From Chloroflexota bacterium (GTDB lineage: Bacteria > Chloroflexota > Anaerolineae > Aggregatilineales > Aggregatilineaceae): DNA of 64,000 nt. Both the position numbers and the translations under genes were made by a program. The notes beneath the pieces were generated by a model. That model was not told where the DNA came from. It saw only the letters and a program-made list of their open reading frames with translations, and did not search any database. Shown here piece by piece: positions 1 to 9,347 of the stretch; the first letter of the stretch is position 1, and each line of letters starts with the position of its first letter. Location: contig JAAYCM010000115.1 in assembly GCA_012729765.1 (NCBI GenBank), forward strand, positions 1 through 64,000, written 5' to 3'.

Positions 1-93
1 AGGTACTCCAGGTGGACTTGGTCGTTCGTCCTGGTTTACCTTTTCATGCTTTACCGGTCAAAACCCCACCACTACCCATTAAGGAGTAGAAGT

Positions 94-1116
94 ATGATTT
101 CCAGGTTGGCTCGTCTTTCCGTGTTTATCAGCCTCGTTGCGCTCATGACTATGCCCCTCGCTAGCTGCGGCTACATTGGCCCAGAGAACATCTACGGAAT
201 TTCCACTGAAGATCACCAACTACTTTATCAGGCCCAAACAACGATCACGTCTCAGGTAGATTATCTGCTCGATGTAGAGATGTCTCTCGAAGGCCAGACG
301 ATTACCCTGAATATGGAAGGGGACGGCGGTTTTCTGATCGAGGAAGCCGAACTGCTGCCCGGCATGGTTTTCGCCATGACCGGCACGGCTCAAAATGATC
401 AGGGAGTTTCGGGGAATATCAGCTTCGAGATTCGTACGGTAGATGGCGTGATCTATATGCTAAGTGAAAACCTGGATACCGGCGAAACGGATGGATGGCA
501 GGCGATCGATCTGATGCAGGGCTTCGAGGATATGACGGGTGTGGACCTTGATGCACCAGCAGGCTCTGAGGAAAGTATTCTGTCAGAGCCTATTGGCACA
601 GTCGATGAATTGGGTTTGGAGAAGTACACTACCGTTAGGTTTATCGGCGAGGAAGACGTGCGCGGGGTGGCGACGAAACATTTTCTGCTAGAAGTTGACC
701 TGATGGCATTTCTACAATCCGAGGAATTTGCAGCTTACCTGATGTCGTCATCCGAAATGAGCGCGGAAATCGGCGCGGGACAGGGTGCGGTGGGGACTCT
801 TGATCCACAGATGCTGGTTCCAGTGCTTAGAATTCTCATGCCAATGATCTTTCCGACGTTTGAGCTGAGCATCGATCAGTACATCGGAATTGATGATGGC
901 TGGACACGGCGCTCGGAAACCGAGTTCAGCATGGTGATGGACCTATCCTCGCTGGCGCTGATGACCGCCGACCCCAGTGCTGCTGTGGAACCGATCGCTC
1001 TCTCGTTATATCTGAATACCTACTACCACGATTTCGAGGAACGGTTCGAGATCGAAGCGCCCGACGACGCCACCGTGATTCCCATGGGCGAGTTTCTGAA
1101 CCCATTCGGGCAGTAG
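94..1116 (+). CDS. Secreted lipoprotein of unknown function
   Basis: A 340-residue exported lipoprotein. An AAGGAG ribosome site at 81-86 sits 7 bases before the ATG at 94, which decides this start over an in-frame ATG at 46. The N-terminus has basic residues, a hydrophobic stretch and the lipobox LASC followed by Gly, so the mature protein should be lipidated on that Cys and held on the outer face of the membrane. The rest is acidic and beta-rich with no enzyme motif that I recognise; the overall character resembles LppX/LolA-fold lipoproteins, but this is only an impression. It is followed by a strong hairpin, so it appears to be a single-gene unit. Its base composition is lower in G+C than the housekeeping genes further right. 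Confidence 0.8.
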   Translation: MISRLARLSVFISLVALMTMPLASCGYIGPENIYGISTEDHQLLYQAQTTITSQVDYLLDVEMSLEGQTITLNMEGDGGFLIEEAELLPGMVFAMTGTAQNDQGVSGNISFEIRTVDGVIYMLSENLDTGETDGWQAIDLMQGFEDMTGVDLDAPAGSEESILSEPIGTVDELGLEKYTTVRFIGEEDVRGVATKHFLLEVDLMAFLQSEEFAAYLMSSSEMSAEIGAGQGAVGTLDPQMLVPVLRILMPMIFPTFELSIDQYIGIDDGWTRRSETEFSMVMDLSSLALMTADPSAAVEPIALSLYLNTYYHDFEERFEIEAPDDATVIPMGEFLNPFGQ

Positions 1117-1136
1117 ATAGCTGGGAATACAGCTCA

Positions 1137-1172
1137 GGGGCAATGTGATCCAGTCGTAGATCACGTTGCCCC
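1137..1172 (+). terminator. Hairpin after the first lipoprotein gene
   Basis: Fourteen bases at 1137-1150 pair with 1159-1172 with one G-U pair and an 8-base loop. The following bases are only weakly T-rich (TTC), so this is a terminator-like stem rather than a textbook intrinsic terminator. Confidence 0.6.
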
Positions 1173-1228
1173 TTCAAACAGTCTGTTGCCATCCAGATAT
1201 AAGGCTAAAAGTCTGTGGGAGACGTAAC

Positions 1229-4200
1229 ATGGCTGATGTTTTTATCTCCTATGCACGTGAAGATAAAGATTTTTTGGGTCATCTGTGTGATGCTCTTGCT
1301 GAGTTCAACCTTGATACTTGGGTTGACTCAGAAGACATTATTCCAAGTGATAAATGGTGGGAAGCAGTTCAAGCAGGAATTGCTGGATCGGACAATTTTG
1401 TTTTTGTGATTAGCCCTTATTCGGCACATTCAGAGGCATGCTTCAATGAGGCTGCCTATGCCGACCAGATTCATAAGCGCATGCTGCCAGTTGTGTACTG
1501 CAACATAGACGATGATGCTGATCTGCCCCACCTGCACGCAACTCTACGAGAACGACATTGGATTTTCATGCGTGGGGAAGATGACTTCAATGAGGCGTTT
1601 CAAAAACTGATTGACGCCATCAATACGGATCTCCCTTATATCAAAAAGCACACTGAATATTTCCGCGCTGCCCAGGCGTGGAAAGGTGGCAGTGGGCCTC
1701 TGTTAAGTGGAAAGCGATTGAGGGTGGCTGAAGATTGGGTAGTTCAATCATCAGACAAAGAACCGACGTTGGCTAGCGAGCATCACGAATACTTTAACGC
1801 CAGCCGCCGGGCGCAACAAAGAACGCTGCGTATACTAATAGCGAGCGCTTTTGCCGCTGGGATAGTATTCCTTATTTTGGCAATCCTCGCATTCTGGCAA
1901 AGCCGCGTGGCCGAGGCCAACGCCGCTGAAGCGCGTCGCCAGGCCATTGAAACTAACAACCAGCTGCAAACAAACATCCTAATCAACAACACTATCGCGC
2001 AGCCTGTCGGGCCGAATCCTGAACAGCCCCTGCTGCTGGGGGCCGATCTCTGGGTAGTCAATAGCAGTGGGCAGATCTGGCAGTTGCGAGCCGATACCGG
2101 CCAGCCGCGCGCGGCCCCTGTGGAAGTAGGCAGCGAATTGTATCGCCCCGTGTACGACGGCAAATATTTGTGGGTTGGCAGTACCACAAGGGACAAGCTT
2201 GTTCGCCTCGATCCTCGCGACATTCAATCGGCAGAAATCGTTGATCTGGATGCACCCCCTTTGGCCTCACAGCCTATTGCCACAAATGGGACCTGGGTTT
2301 GGGCTCTCACGGGCAGTAGACTCATACCTGTGAACCGTGAAACGCTTGAGATCGGGGAGCCTGTTGAGGTTGGGCGCGATCCAAAATACCCGCTGTTCGA
2401 TGGAACCTATATCTGGACCGTTGATGCTCGCGAGCTTAATCTATATCGCGTCCATGCCGAAACCGGTGAGACAGACGCTTTGTCCCTGGGCGGCAGCCCT
2501 CAGCAGCCTGTTTTTGCTGCAAGACAATTGTGGATTGCAGAGAGCGAGAACGGTCAACTTTTCCAGATTGATCCTGTATCACTATCGATCATACAGACTA
2601 TGAAAATTGGGACTCGGCTCCATCTTCTGACGCAGGCCGGAGACTGGCTATGGGGAGCCGGAGCAGGGGCAAACGGCCAAAACGAGATCATACAAATCGA
2701 CCTGTCAAACGGCACAATCCGGCAGCGGATACCGGTAAGCCAGCCGGTGCGCGCACTCTGTGTTCACGACGATACCTTGTGGGTCTACGAAAACGGGCAG
2801 GATGTCTATACGCTCGATCTGGACACGTATGAGCGCAAGTTCACGGTCGCCAACGTGAACGCCCATCGCCTGAGCGAACCTGTCTTCACTCCCGATTACA
2901 CCTGGATTGCGGATAGGGCCGGTAATCGAATATACGCGATTACATCAGAGGGGGAGATTGTTCGCCAGCTTCCAGTGTGTGCAGGACCAACTGCACCCAT
3001 TTTTGACGGCACAATGCTATGGGCAGGGTGCCGGGACGATCAAACTGTGGCGCGTATTCCCGCTCTGCTAGACTATCACGGCCAATCCTCCGGCATCGAT
3101 CAGATTGGCGAAAACTATCGGCCCTATGCGCCCCTGCTACTCGATCAAAAACTGTGGATTGTTCAGGAAGCCGACGGTAAAGTGATTGTTTACGACACGC
3201 GCCCGCAGGATATCCGGCCCGAAACTCGCGCCTTCGAGGTAGGAGTCTATCCTTCACATCTCGTACCGGACTTGCCGTGGTTGTGGCTGACACATGATGA
3301 TCCTGATCAGGGAATTGGCCTCTATCGCTTCGACAGCCGGCAAGTTGATGAGCCGAGGATTTACCACCTGGGGTCGAGCTGGCCGGACGCGGTTAAACTC
3401 GTCAACGAGAAAGTGTGGCTGCTTACAACGACCGATACGGCAAATCCCACCGATGATGACCTCTTACTTGTCGATCCTGCTACCGGCTCTGTCCAGGAGA
3501 GGATCGACCTGGGAGTCTATATCACCGGCCTCGTTGAGGACGGAGGCAGGGTGTGGGCAAATGTAATCAATATAAGTGGAGGCAGCCTATGCCAACTCGA
3601 TATTGATACAGGTGCAAGTCTTGGCTGCACCCAACTTGAGCACCTGCCTGCTAGAGAGCCAGCAATCATTGGCGATTCGATCTGGGTCAGCGGTGCGATA
3701 CCGGGCAGGCTTTTCGAAGGTGTATACCAGTCTTTATTTAGTGCCGAAGACAGCGAAGCTGAATTGCATATCACCGGGGCACTCTACGAATTTCGCCGCT
3801 CGGATGGGCAATTTATCCGCCAGATCGATTTGGATTACTCACCCTGGCTGCCGGTTCCTGCAGGGCCTTATCTTTGGTTTACTGCAGCGGACCGCACACC
3901 AACGCTCAATACTGGTTATAACCCTCTCAACCAGTCCAGGTTGGTGGCCCTGAATCCCGAAACTGGCGAAGTCGTTGAGACGTGGAATCCCTGCCCGCAC
4001 ATGCTGCCACCATTTTATGCGGGTGAACTGCTATACGCGGCCTGCATCGGTACTCCCGATTATCCCGGCGATTTGCTGGTTATCGATCCAGAAACCCTGA
4101 TCGAAGTTCACAGGTATTCGGATCTGGGGCGCGGCGCGTGGCCCCTGGTACACCTGGGGGATTGGGTCTGGGCGGTATACCGGGACTCTGGGAATGTAGC

Positions 4201-4345
4201 TTTGTTGCGTCCCGAAACGGGCGAACTTGAACACCTCTATGGATTGGGGCAAGCGCCAACGCCGCCGGTATACGATAGCCAGCGCTATGTCTGGATCGCT
4301 AATACAGTTGACGCTACTGTACAGCGAATTTTGATGCCGGAATAG
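1229..4345 (+). CDS. TIR domain - transmembrane - beta-propeller-like protein
   Basis: A 1038-residue protein. The start is the ATG at 1229, with GGGAGA at 1217-1222 just upstream; it begins directly with the TIR motif FISYAREDKDF. Residues 1-135 are a TIR domain with the SxxCxxE motif at S68, C71 and E74; E74 aligns with the glutamate needed for NAD+ cleavage in enzymatic TIRs. Residues 144-198 are a linker (W, LLSGKRL, AEDW, basic SRRAQQR) of the type I know from TIR-WD40 proteins. One membrane helix spans about 200-222, with Arg-rich flank on the TIR side, predicting TIR inside and the C-terminus outside. A short Ala-rich helix follows. The last ~780 residues are repeated units with LWV/YLW strands and Asp/Gly turns, compatible with one or more beta-propellers. 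Inference: an outside-sensing TIR receptor or a defence/signalling protein. The DNA of the TIR head is about 41 percent G+C (counted over 1261-1440), unlike the rest. Confidence 0.85.
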   Translation: MADVFISYAREDKDFLGHLCDALAEFNLDTWVDSEDIIPSDKWWEAVQAGIAGSDNFVFVISPYSAHSEACFNEAAYADQIHKRMLPVVYCNIDDDADLPHLHATLRERHWIFMRGEDDFNEAFQKLIDAINTDLPYIKKHTEYFRAAQAWKGGSGPLLSGKRLRVAEDWVVQSSDKEPTLASEHHEYFNASRRAQQRTLRILIASAFAAGIVFLILAILAFWQSRVAEANAAEARRQAIETNNQLQTNILINNTIAQPVGPNPEQPLLLGADLWVVNSSGQIWQLRADTGQPRAAPVEVGSELYRPVYDGKYLWVGSTTRDKLVRLDPRDIQSAEIVDLDAPPLASQPIATNGTWVWALTGSRLIPVNRETLEIGEPVEVGRDPKYPLFDGTYIWTVDARELNLYRVHAETGETDALSLGGSPQQPVFAARQLWIAESENGQLFQIDPVSLSIIQTMKIGTRLHLLTQAGDWLWGAGAGANGQNEIIQIDLSNGTIRQRIPVSQPVRALCVHDDTLWVYENGQDVYTLDLDTYERKFTVANVNAHRLSEPVFTPDYTWIADRAGNRIYAITSEGEIVRQLPVCAGPTAPIFDGTMLWAGCRDDQTVARIPALLDYHGQSSGIDQIGENYRPYAPLLLDQKLWIVQEADGKVIVYDTRPQDIRPETRAFEVGVYPSHLVPDLPWLWLTHDDPDQGIGLYRFDSRQVDEPRIYHLGSSWPDAVKLVNEKVWLLTTTDTANPTDDDLLLVDPATGSVQERIDLGVYITGLVEDGGRVWANVINISGGSLCQLDIDTGASLGCTQLEHLPAREPAIIGDSIWVSGAIPGRLFEGVYQSLFSAEDSEAELHITGALYEFRRSDGQFIRQIDLDYSPWLPVPAGPYLWFTAADRTPTLNTGYNPLNQSRLVALNPETGEVVETWNPCPHMLPPFYAGELLYAACIGTPDYPGDLLVIDPETLIEVHRYSDLGRGAWPLVHLGDWVWAVYRDSGNVALLRPETGELEHLYGLGQAPTPPVYDSQRYVWIANTVDATVQRILMPE

Positions 4346-4496
4346 TCGCTATTTGAAAACTTGTTGGCCACTTTTGGCGAGTCAACTGCCGCGCCCGGCT
4401 TTGGCACACGGCCCACGCAGCCACTATAATCGCCTGCGGTCGTGGGCCAGGGCGCGACCGCGAGACGCCCTGCAAATTCCAGGAGAGAAAACGCCG

Positions 4497-5186
4497 ATGA
4501 CTCGCCGGGCTGGGGTTGTGCCGGTTGCGCTGCTGATTCTGGCGCTGCTGCTGGCGGCGTGTGGTGGAGACGATCCGCGCGACGTGATACAGGGAGAGCC
4601 GCTGCTCAGCACCACCTTTGACGATGACGCTGCATGGGAAACCGGCATGTTTCCAACGGGAGCCGACGAGCCGGACTCGTCGCTGGCGGTTGCTGAGGGG
4701 CGCTATCGCATCGATCACCGCGCCGGGCGCAGCTCGTCGTTTATCTGGGGCGCGGGCGGTGAGGCGTATGAAGATATCGTGATCGAGGTCGAGGCCGAGC
4801 AGCTCAGCCAGTTTGACGACAACCTCTACGGGATCGGCTGCCGCCTGGCGACGGATGACGACGGCGTGAGCAGCGGCTATATGCTGCTGATCAGCGGCGA
4901 CGGGCATTTCGGGATCGCCCGGCTGGATGGCGAGACGCTGACTTTTGTGCTGGAATGGCGGCAGTCAGACGCGATCCATGAAGGCCGGGCGCAGAATACG
5001 CTCCGCGCAATCTGTTTCGAGGACTACCTGGCGCTGTACGCCAACGGCGAATTTTTGGGCGATGCTGCCGACAGCACCTACCGCCAGCCGGGGCAGGTCG
5101 GGCTGGTGGCCGGGGTGAATCGTGAGAACAGCGTCAGTGTGCTGTTTGACGATCTGGCTGTGTATGGGGCCGCGCTCGAAGACTAG
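4497..5186 (+). CDS. Lipoprotein with concanavalin-like (LamG/DUF1080-type) fold
   Basis: A 229-residue lipoprotein. The ATG at 4497 is preceded by AGGAGAG at 4481-4487. The signal peptide ends in the lipobox LAAC followed by GG. The mature part has the pattern of concanavalin-like sandwich domains common in chloroflexal exported proteins: a D/F-rich opening strand, a W-containing strand, GIGCRL, a GYMLLISGDGHFGI strand and a closing FDDLAVY strand. Such domains usually bind glycans, but no catalytic site is visible and the ligand is unknown. It is high in G+C, in contrast to the TIR gene just upstream, and it ends in a terminator shared with the convergent clpC gene. Confidence 0.75.
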   Translation: MTRRAGVVPVALLILALLLAACGGDDPRDVIQGEPLLSTTFDDDAAWETGMFPTGADEPDSSLAVAEGRYRIDHRAGRSSSFIWGAGGEAYEDIVIEVEAEQLSQFDDNLYGIGCRLATDDDGVSSGYMLLISGDGHFGIARLDGETLTFVLEWRQSDAIHEGRAQNTLRAICFEDYLALYANGEFLGDAADSTYRQPGQVGLVAGVNRENSVSVLFDDLAVYGAALED

Positions 5187-5206
5187 GGATATCTGGACCG
5201 GAAAAC

Positions 5207-5244
5207 AAAAAATCCCGCGCCCTCAGCCAGGGTACGGGATTTTT
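5207..5244. terminator. Bidirectional terminator between the lipoprotein gene and clpC
   Basis: A-rich left arm (A tract then TCCCG) at 5207-5217 pairs with CGGGAT plus a T tract at 5235-5244. Inner bases 5218-5223 pair imperfectly with 5229-5234. The A tract on one side and T tract on the other make it functional for both convergent genes. Confidence 0.85.
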
Positions 5245-5260
5245 GATTCACCTATGGGCT

Positions 5261-7753
5261 TTACTGCTGTTCGGCGTCCGCCGGCTCGACCTTGTTCTCG
5301 ACGCGGCGGATCACCGGCCCGCTCTCGATCTGGCGGAAGTCGATGTCCTCATTCTCGTTGAGGAAGATCTCTACCAGGTCGCCCTGCTTGAACTCGCCCT
5401 TCAGCAGGCGCACGCTCAGCGGGCTTTCGACGTAGCGCTGGAGCGCACGGCGCAGCGGGCGCGCGCCGAACTGCGGGTCGAAGCCGATGCGGGCCAGGCG
5501 GGCACGCGCTTCCTCGGTCAGCGCCACGTAGAGGCTCTGCTCTTCCAGGCGCGCGGCGATGTCAAGCATCTGCAAATCGACAATCCGCTCGACATCTTCC
5601 ACCGACAGCGGCTGGAAGATGATGATCTCGTCGATCCGGTTGAGGAACTCTGGCCGGAACGCCCGGCGCAGCGCCTCTTCGATCTTCTTGTGGTCCGCCG
5701 CTACCTCAGGCTCGCTGCCAGACACGAAGCCCAGCGCGCCGCCCTTGGTGGCGAATTCGGTCCCCAGGTTGCTGGTCATGATGATGACCGCGTTACGGAA
5801 GTCCACCACGCGTCCCTGACCGTCGGTCATGCGCCCGTCGTCCAGAATCTGCAGCAGCGCGTTCCAGACTTCGGGGTGGGCCTTCTCGATCTCGTCGAAC
5901 AGGATCACGCGGTACGGGCGGCGGCGAACACCTTCGGTCAGCTGGCCGCCCTCTTCATAGCCGACATAGCCCGGCGGGGCGCCGAACAGGCGGCTGACGG
6001 TGTGCTGCTCGCGGTACTCACTCATGTCCACGCGCAGCAGGGCGTCCTCGTCGTCGAACATGAACTCGGCCAGCGCCTTCGCCAGCTCGGTCTTACCGAC
6101 GCCGCTCGAACCCAGGAAGATGAACGATCCGATCGGGCGGCGCGGGTCCTTGAGGCCGCTGCGCGCGCGGCGAATGGCGTCCGCGACGGCGGAGACAGCC
6201 TGCTCCTGGCCGATGATCCGCTCGTGCAGCACTTCTTCCATGCGCAGCAGCTTGGCGGCTTCGGTTTCCAGCATCTGGTTGACCGGGATGCCAGTCCACT
6301 GCGCTACGACTTCGGCGATGTCGTTCTCGTCTACGATCTCGTCCAGCGTGTGCTCGTGCTGCCACCGCTCGCGCTGGTCCTCATAATCCTGTTCCAGCTT
6401 GAGCCGCTCGGACTTGATCATCGCGGCGCGCTCATAGTCGCGCACCAGGCTCGACTCTTCCTCTTCGGCAGCCAGCCGGTCCAGCTCGCGCTTCATGTCC
6501 TTTAGATGGTCGGGCATGGAGTAGAGCGCCACGCGCAGCTTGGACGCGGCCTCGTCCATCAGGTCGATGGCCTTGTCTGGCAGCTTGCGGTCGGTGACGT
6601 AACGGTGGCTCAGGCGAGCCGCCGCCACAAGCGCCTGATCGGTGTAGGTGACTTTGTGGTGCGCTTCATAACGATCGCGCAGGCCGCGCAGCATCAGGAT
6701 CGTCTCTTCGACGTCCGGCTCCTCGACAAAGACCGGCGCAAAACGGCGGTCCAGCGCGGAGTCGCGCTCGATGTACTGGCGGTATTCGTCCAGCGTGGTC
6801 GCGCCGATGCAGTTCAGCTCGCCGCGCGCCAGGGCCGGCTTCATCATGTTGCTGGCGTCCAGCGCGCCCGAAGCCGCGCCCGCCCCGACGACCTGATGCA
6901 GCTCGTCGATGAACAGGATGATCTCGCCCTCAGAGCGCTGTATCTCCTCGATGGCGGCTTTCAACCGCTCTTCGAACTCGCCCCGGAACCGGCTGCCGGC
7001 GATCATGCCGCCCAGGTCCAGGCTGACAACGCGCTTACCCATCAGGATTTCGGGCACGTCGTTATCGGCGATCTTCTGCGCCAGCCCCTCGACGATGGCC
7101 GTCTTGCCGACGCCCGCCTCACCGATCAGGACCGGGTTGTTCTTGGTGCGGCGGCTGAGAATCTGGATCACGCGCAGGATTTCTTCATCGCGCCCGATCA
7201 CCGGGTCCAGCTTGCCTTCCATCGCGAACTGGGTCAGATCGCGGCTGTACTTCTCCAGGGTGCGATAGCGCGCTTCGGCCTGCGGATCGGTGACGCGCTG
7301 GCCGCCCCGGATTTCCTTGATCACGTCCTGGACGCGCTCCTTGCTCACCCCGGACTCGGCCAGGATGCGCGCAACGGCGGTGCGCCGCTCGCTGAGGATT
7401 GCCAGGAAGAGGTGCTCGGTGCTGATATATTCGTCCTTGAGGCTGTTGGCCGCCTCATTGGCGACATCGACCACGCGCTTGACGCGCGGCGTGATGAAGA
7501 CCTGCCCGGCCCCACCGCCGTAGATGGCGGCCTTTGGGCTGGCGCGCAGCACTTCATCCAACCGCTGGCGGATGTTCTCCTGGTCCACATTCAGCTTTTC
7601 GAGAATCTGGGGGATAACGCCGCCGGGCTGTTCCAGCAGAGCGAGCAGCATGTGCTCGGTGTCTACTTGATTGTGCCCGTAGCGCTGCAAGATTTCGTAA
7701 GCACGCACGGCTGCATCCTGCGCGCGCTCGGTAAATCGGTCAAATCGCATCAT
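5261..7753 (-). CDS. clpC: ATP-dependent Clp protease ATP-binding subunit ClpC
   Basis: An 830-residue class I Clp/HSP100 unfoldase that feeds substrates to ClpP in the cytoplasm. Residues 1-145 hold two Clp-N repeats ([29 protein letters not shown]). The first AAA+ module has Walker A GEAGVGKT at 211-218 and a FIDELH Walker B. The middle region around 410-450 contains a UVR-like coiled coil ([15 protein letters not shown]), which marks ClpC rather than ClpB, whose middle domain is much longer. The second AAA+ module has [16 protein letters not shown] and [17 protein letters not shown] pore residues. Full length for the family. No mcsA, mcsB or ctsR lies nearby, so the classical Firmicutes operon is absent. 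Two adjacent ATGs (7753 and 7750) are possible starts. A 15-base palindrome lies 59-73 bases upstream. Confidence 0.95.
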   Translation of the reverse strand: MMRFDRFTERAQDAAVRAYEILQRYGHNQVDTEHMLLALLEQPGGVIPQILEKLNVDQENIRQRLDEVLRASPKAAIYGGGAGQVFITPRVKRVVDVANEAANSLKDEYISTEHLFLAILSERRTAVARILAESGVSKERVQDVIKEIRGGQRVTDPQAEARYRTLEKYSRDLTQFAMEGKLDPVIGRDEEILRVIQILSRRTKNNPVLIGEAGVGKTAIVEGLAQKIADNDVPEILMGKRVVSLDLGGMIAGSRFRGEFEERLKAAIEEIQRSEGEIILFIDELHQVVGAGAASGALDASNMMKPALARGELNCIGATTLDEYRQYIERDSALDRRFAPVFVEEPDVEETILMLRGLRDRYEAHHKVTYTDQALVAAARLSHRYVTDRKLPDKAIDLMDEAASKLRVALYSMPDHLKDMKRELDRLAAEEEESSLVRDYERAAMIKSERLKLEQDYEDQRERWQHEHTLDEIVDENDIAEVVAQWTGIPVNQMLETEAAKLLRMEEVLHERIIGQEQAVSAVADAIRRARSGLKDPRRPIGSFIFLGSSGVGKTELAKALAEFMFDDEDALLRVDMSEYREQHTVSRLFGAPPGYVGYEEGGQLTEGVRRRPYRVILFDEIEKAHPEVWNALLQILDDGRMTDGQGRVVDFRNAVIIMTSNLGTEFATKGGALGFVSGSEPEVAADHKKIEEALRRAFRPEFLNRIDEIIIFQPLSVEDVERIVDLQMLDIAARLEEQSLYVALTEEARARLARIGFDPQFGARPLRRALQRYVESPLSVRLLKGEFKQGDLVEIFLNENEDIDFRQIESGPVIRRVENKVEPADAEQQ

Positions 7754-7811
7754 ATGGGCTGCTGTCCTTCTAGCTAACGTTACAACGGGTGTCCCAAGGG
7801 AAGCTCAGAAT

Positions 7812-7826
7812 ACTCCCGGCGGGAGT
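7812..7826. promoter_or_regulatory. Short palindrome upstream of clpC
   Basis: ACTCCCG and CGGGAGT arranged around a single central G form a perfect inverted repeat in the 214-base gap between clpC and the next gene. It does not match the CIRCE element or a CtsR box. It could be an operator or a transcript hairpin; no T tract follows it. Confidence 0.3.
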
Positions 7827-7967
7827 TCTGTGTGCTGTTGATAGCGTGTGTAGCGGGCACTCCCCACCACGAGCCTTTTCGTAGTACGCTAACAGTGTAC
7901 ATCGAAACAGCCCGGCGGGCTATCAGAAACGTGTAGGAACTGCGCCAGAAGCGCAATAGCAAAACGA

Positions 7968-9233
7968 CTAATTATCGCGCATGATGCGCATATCATTGAG
8001 CAGCCGCTCGGACCGCGCGATCAGATGATCGAGCAGATCGAAGATGTCGCGCAGCGTCGCCCCGGCCAGGCTGATCCGCCCGCTGCGCGCTTCCTGAAGC
8101 TGATCCAGGCTGTGCCAGGGATTCTCGCCCTGGGCCGTGATCTGCACGATCACGATGATGCCGGCCATCACCAGCGGCAGATAGACGTGTTCCAGCGAGA
8201 GCGGCGCATGTCCCTGGATCGCCGCGACGATGTTCGACGCGTAGCGCGCCTGCTCGTCCATGTCGCCCAGATCGGCGCGGGTAGTGACGGCCACCATATG
8301 CAGGCCCAGCCGGACAGCGTCATGCAGGGCATCGGGGTAGAGCGCTTTGATCAGGCGTTCCTGGTCCTCGACAATGGGCGGGTTATAGGCCATCAGCCAG
8401 CACAGCCGCTCGAACCAGCGGCTTTCGATCAGCGCGAAGCCGGACTCCAGGTCCAGCCCGTCGGCCATGGCATAGGTCAGCAGCTTGGTGATGAAGATCG
8501 CCTCGCCGGGATGCAGCGGCAGACCGGCCTCGCCGAAGACTTCCTGGGTGTGACTCAACAGAATCTCGTACAGAATCCGGCGGTTCATCAGCTTGGCATA
8601 GCGCAGCGCCTCAGGCGCCATCGCGCGCGCCTGTTCCTGCTGGCGGGCGAGATCGGCGGTCGCCCACAGGGTTTCATAGCGCGGCGCGGGGATACTGCCC
8701 TGGAATGGGACATGGCCGGGCAGCACATCGAAGGTGGCGCACAGATGGCCGCCGTTCTCGACGCGCGCCAGAAAACCCACATCGCGCAGCACCGTAATGC
8801 GGAAGGGCGAGATCGCCAGGATGCTCGGCGGCGGCCCGCCAGAGAGCGGACGCACGGCGCGGAAGCGCTCCGGCTTCTGCACCTGGACGCGCGACAGCAG
8901 CGGAATATCGCTGCCGGCCTGGGTCGGCAACTCCGGCGTGAGCGGAATATGCAGCAGGCCGCACTCGCCACCGGGCAGCGTCAGCGCGAGCCGGGGTTTG
9001 GGCGTAAACACGTTGAGCAGGTTGCCCGCCGGATCGACGGGCGGCGTCCGGAACGACAACTGCAAGCCGAGCGGCTGGTCGATCAGGCTTTGCAGCAGCA
9101 GCAAGCCTTCGAACGGCTGGCCGATGGTGGTCGCGCCGGGGAAAACACCAAACGCGCAGTGGAGCACATCGTCAACGGTCAGGCGTTCCTCTGCGAGCTG
9201 GCCGAGAATGTCCGGGTAGAACGCTTCGCTCAT
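7968..9233 (-). CDS. Conserved-looking protein of unknown function
   Basis: A 421-residue protein that I do not recognise. No signal peptide is evident. The N-terminal ~190 residues look beta-rich with many Pro and Gly (PPSILAISPFRITVLRD), while residues from about 195 on are mainly helical (RQQEQARAMAPEALRYAK, GEAIFITKLLTYAMADGLD). One hydrophobic stretch near residue 355 (VMAGIIVIVQI) could be buried or a weak membrane segment. No Walker, zinc or catalytic motif is visible. It lies alone between pncB and clpC on the same strand, with a perfect TATAAT at 9305-9310 about 70 bases upstream, so it is probably its own transcription unit. Confidence 0.75.
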   Translation of the reverse strand: MSEAFYPDILGQLAEERLTVDDVLHCAFGVFPGATTIGQPFEGLLLLQSLIDQPLGLQLSFRTPPVDPAGNLLNVFTPKPRLALTLPGGECGLLHIPLTPELPTQAGSDIPLLSRVQVQKPERFRAVRPLSGGPPPSILAISPFRITVLRDVGFLARVENGGHLCATFDVLPGHVPFQGSIPAPRYETLWATADLARQQEQARAMAPEALRYAKLMNRRILYEILLSHTQEVFGEAGLPLHPGEAIFITKLLTYAMADGLDLESGFALIESRWFERLCWLMAYNPPIVEDQERLIKALYPDALHDAVRLGLHMVAVTTRADLGDMDEQARYASNIVAAIQGHAPLSLEHVYLPLVMAGIIVIVQITAQGENPWHSLDQLQEARSGRISLAGATLRDIFDLLDHLIARSERLLNDMRIMRDN

Positions 9234-9304
9234 GGGGTTCCGTTTTGTGTTGGGCCGTGACTGGCAGTCCTCTGCCGCCCCGGACTGTCCTATCTCCTAT
9301 TCTC

Positions 9305-9310
9305 ATTATA
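9305..9310 (-). promoter_or_regulatory. Probable -10 element of the 9233 gene
   Basis: Perfect TATAAT on the minus strand about 70 bases before the start codon at 9233. No convincing -35 box is found at the usual distance. Confidence 0.35.
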
Positions 9311-9347
9311 GTCTGAACTGCCACCACACGCGACCGCTACGCGGTCC

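Noticed and set aside
5243-7777. Two long plus-strand open frames opposite clpC
   Set aside because: Antisense shadows; clpC on the minus strand has all family motifs.
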